Source: Psychrobacter jeotgali (GTDB lineage: Bacteria; Pseudomonadota; Gammaproteobacteria; Pseudomonadales; Moraxellaceae). Taken from it: DNA of 64,000 nucleotides. Positions 63,536 to 64,000 of this stretch are shown here, piece by piece. A program made the translations under genes and the position numbers. Numbering within the stretch: position 1 is the stretch's first letter; each line of letters opens with the position of its first letter. The DNA lies in the NCBI RefSeq assembly GCF_904846315.1, contig NZ_CAJHAF010000001.1, forward strand, positions 310,001-374,000, given 5' to 3'. The notes under the pieces are model-generated. The model was given only the letters and a program-made list of their open reading frames with translations, was not told the DNA's origin and ran no database searches.

Positions 63536-64000
63536 ATGGAAATCAATCCCTACCAAGAGCAAATCAAAGATCTCACCGAGCGTGGACAGGACCTACGGAG
63601 GTATCTTTGACTTTGATGGCAAGCAAGAACGCTTAGAAGAAGTCAATTTAGAATTAGAGAATCCTGAGCTGTGGAATGATCCAGAGCGGGCAACCAAAAT
63701 CAGTAAAGAAAAAAGCCAACTCGATGGCGTTATTGATGTGGTGGTCTCACTTGAGACCACTTTAGAAGATGCCGAGGCCATGCTGGATTTGGCAGTAGAA
63801 GCGGATGATGAGGCTTTACTTGCCGATGTGCAAGCCGAATTAGAGAGTGCTGAAAAACGGGTTGCCGATTTGGAATTTCGCCGGATGTTTGATGGTGAGA
63901 TGGACGGCAATAATTGCTTTTTGGATATTCAGTCGGGTAGCGGCGGCACAGAAGCGCAAGATTGGGCGGAGATGCTGCTACGGATGTACACGCGCTGGGC
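63536..64000 (+). CDS. prfB: Peptide chain release factor 2, with programmed +1 frameshift, 3' end outside the window
   Basis: RF2 reads UGA and UAA stop codons. The first frame codes MEINPYQEQIKDLTERGQDL followed by R-R-Y-L and then an in-frame UGA at 63608-63610. Skipping the T at 63608 continues DFDGKQERLEEVNLELENP, the known RF2 sequence. Later segments such as NCFLDIQSGSGGTEAQDWAEML belong to RF2, with a partial second domain by the window end. AGGA lies 7 nt before the ATG. The gene is intact up to position 64000; the frameshift is the normal autoregulatory one and not a defect. Confidence 0.95.
63596..63611 (+). promoter_or_regulatory. Programmed +1 frameshift site of prfB
   Basis: An internal Shine-Dalgarno-like CGGAGG (63596-63601) stands 3 nt before the slippery CTT codon and the TGA stop with a following C (CTTTGAC). 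At low RF2, ribosomes slip from CTT onto TTT and go on in the +1 frame. This is the standard RF2 feedback arrangement. Confidence 0.93.

Noticed and set aside
1..64000. CRISPR array
   Set aside because: No set of regularly spaced direct repeats is visible. The paired repeats found are isolated.

Overview
The window looks like a chromosomal segment of a Psychrobacter-type gammaproteobacterium (Moraxellaceae). I infer this from the overall character of the proteins, the carA-carB-greA order, a type II secretion block with GspE and GspH-K, and AT-leaning intergenic DNA. I could not run a search, so genus is an inference.

Left part (1-13.9 kb): a defence island beside a tRNA-Leu(CAA). It holds a complete type I restriction-modification system (hsdM, hsdS, hsdR) whose hsdS and hsdR are separated by three AT-rich genes: an Abi_C/HEPN protein, an AbiD/AbiF (Abi_2, HEPN) protein and a SMEK-domain protein. 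After hsdR come a CoiA-like nuclease, a small cysteine-rich protein and a tyrosine integrase. The most striking element is a roughly 60-nt non-coding RNA on the minus strand directly after the AbiF gene. It has an exact-consensus sigma70 promoter (TTGACA, 17 nt, TATAAT), a two-step stem-loop and a T7 tract. This is the architecture expected of an AbiF toxin with an RNA antitoxin. A decayed copy of the hsdS 3' end just beyond the RNA suggests how the cassette entered the locus.

Middle (14-31.4 kb): housekeeping genes: fpr, trmO, a split type II secretion cluster (gspE, then tatD, a tetR gene, gspH-I-J-K), a FabR-like regulator, dgt, ychF, a lipoprotein phosphodiester glycosidase, a membrane-anchored glutamate-synthase-like FMN enzyme and rtcB, then a 46-residue lipoprotein.

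Catabolic region (32-51.6 kb): a polyamine, GABA and glutarate block. PuuA, PuuB, an aldehyde dehydrogenase and PuuD convert putrescine through gamma-glutamyl intermediates to GABA. GabT and GabD take GABA to succinate, or 5-aminovalerate to glutarate. A class III CoA-transferase and glutaryl-CoA dehydrogenase can take glutarate to crotonyl-CoA. N-carbamoylputrescine amidase, an acetylpolyamine-amidohydrolase-like deacetylase, an APC permease and an NhaC antiporter feed or support the route. Two IclR regulators and a PuuR-like regulator with a long acidic N-terminus probably control it. A frameshifted C-terminal scrap of agmatine deiminase (aguA) remains next to aguB.

Right part (51.6-64 kb): a glycosyltransferase, the paired TIGR03915/TIGR03916 DNA-metabolism proteins, greA, carB, carA (TTG start), a PAP2 phosphatase, a gamma-carbonic anhydrase, a HAD phosphatase and the 5' end of prfB with its programmed +1 frameshift. 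The window ends inside prfB.
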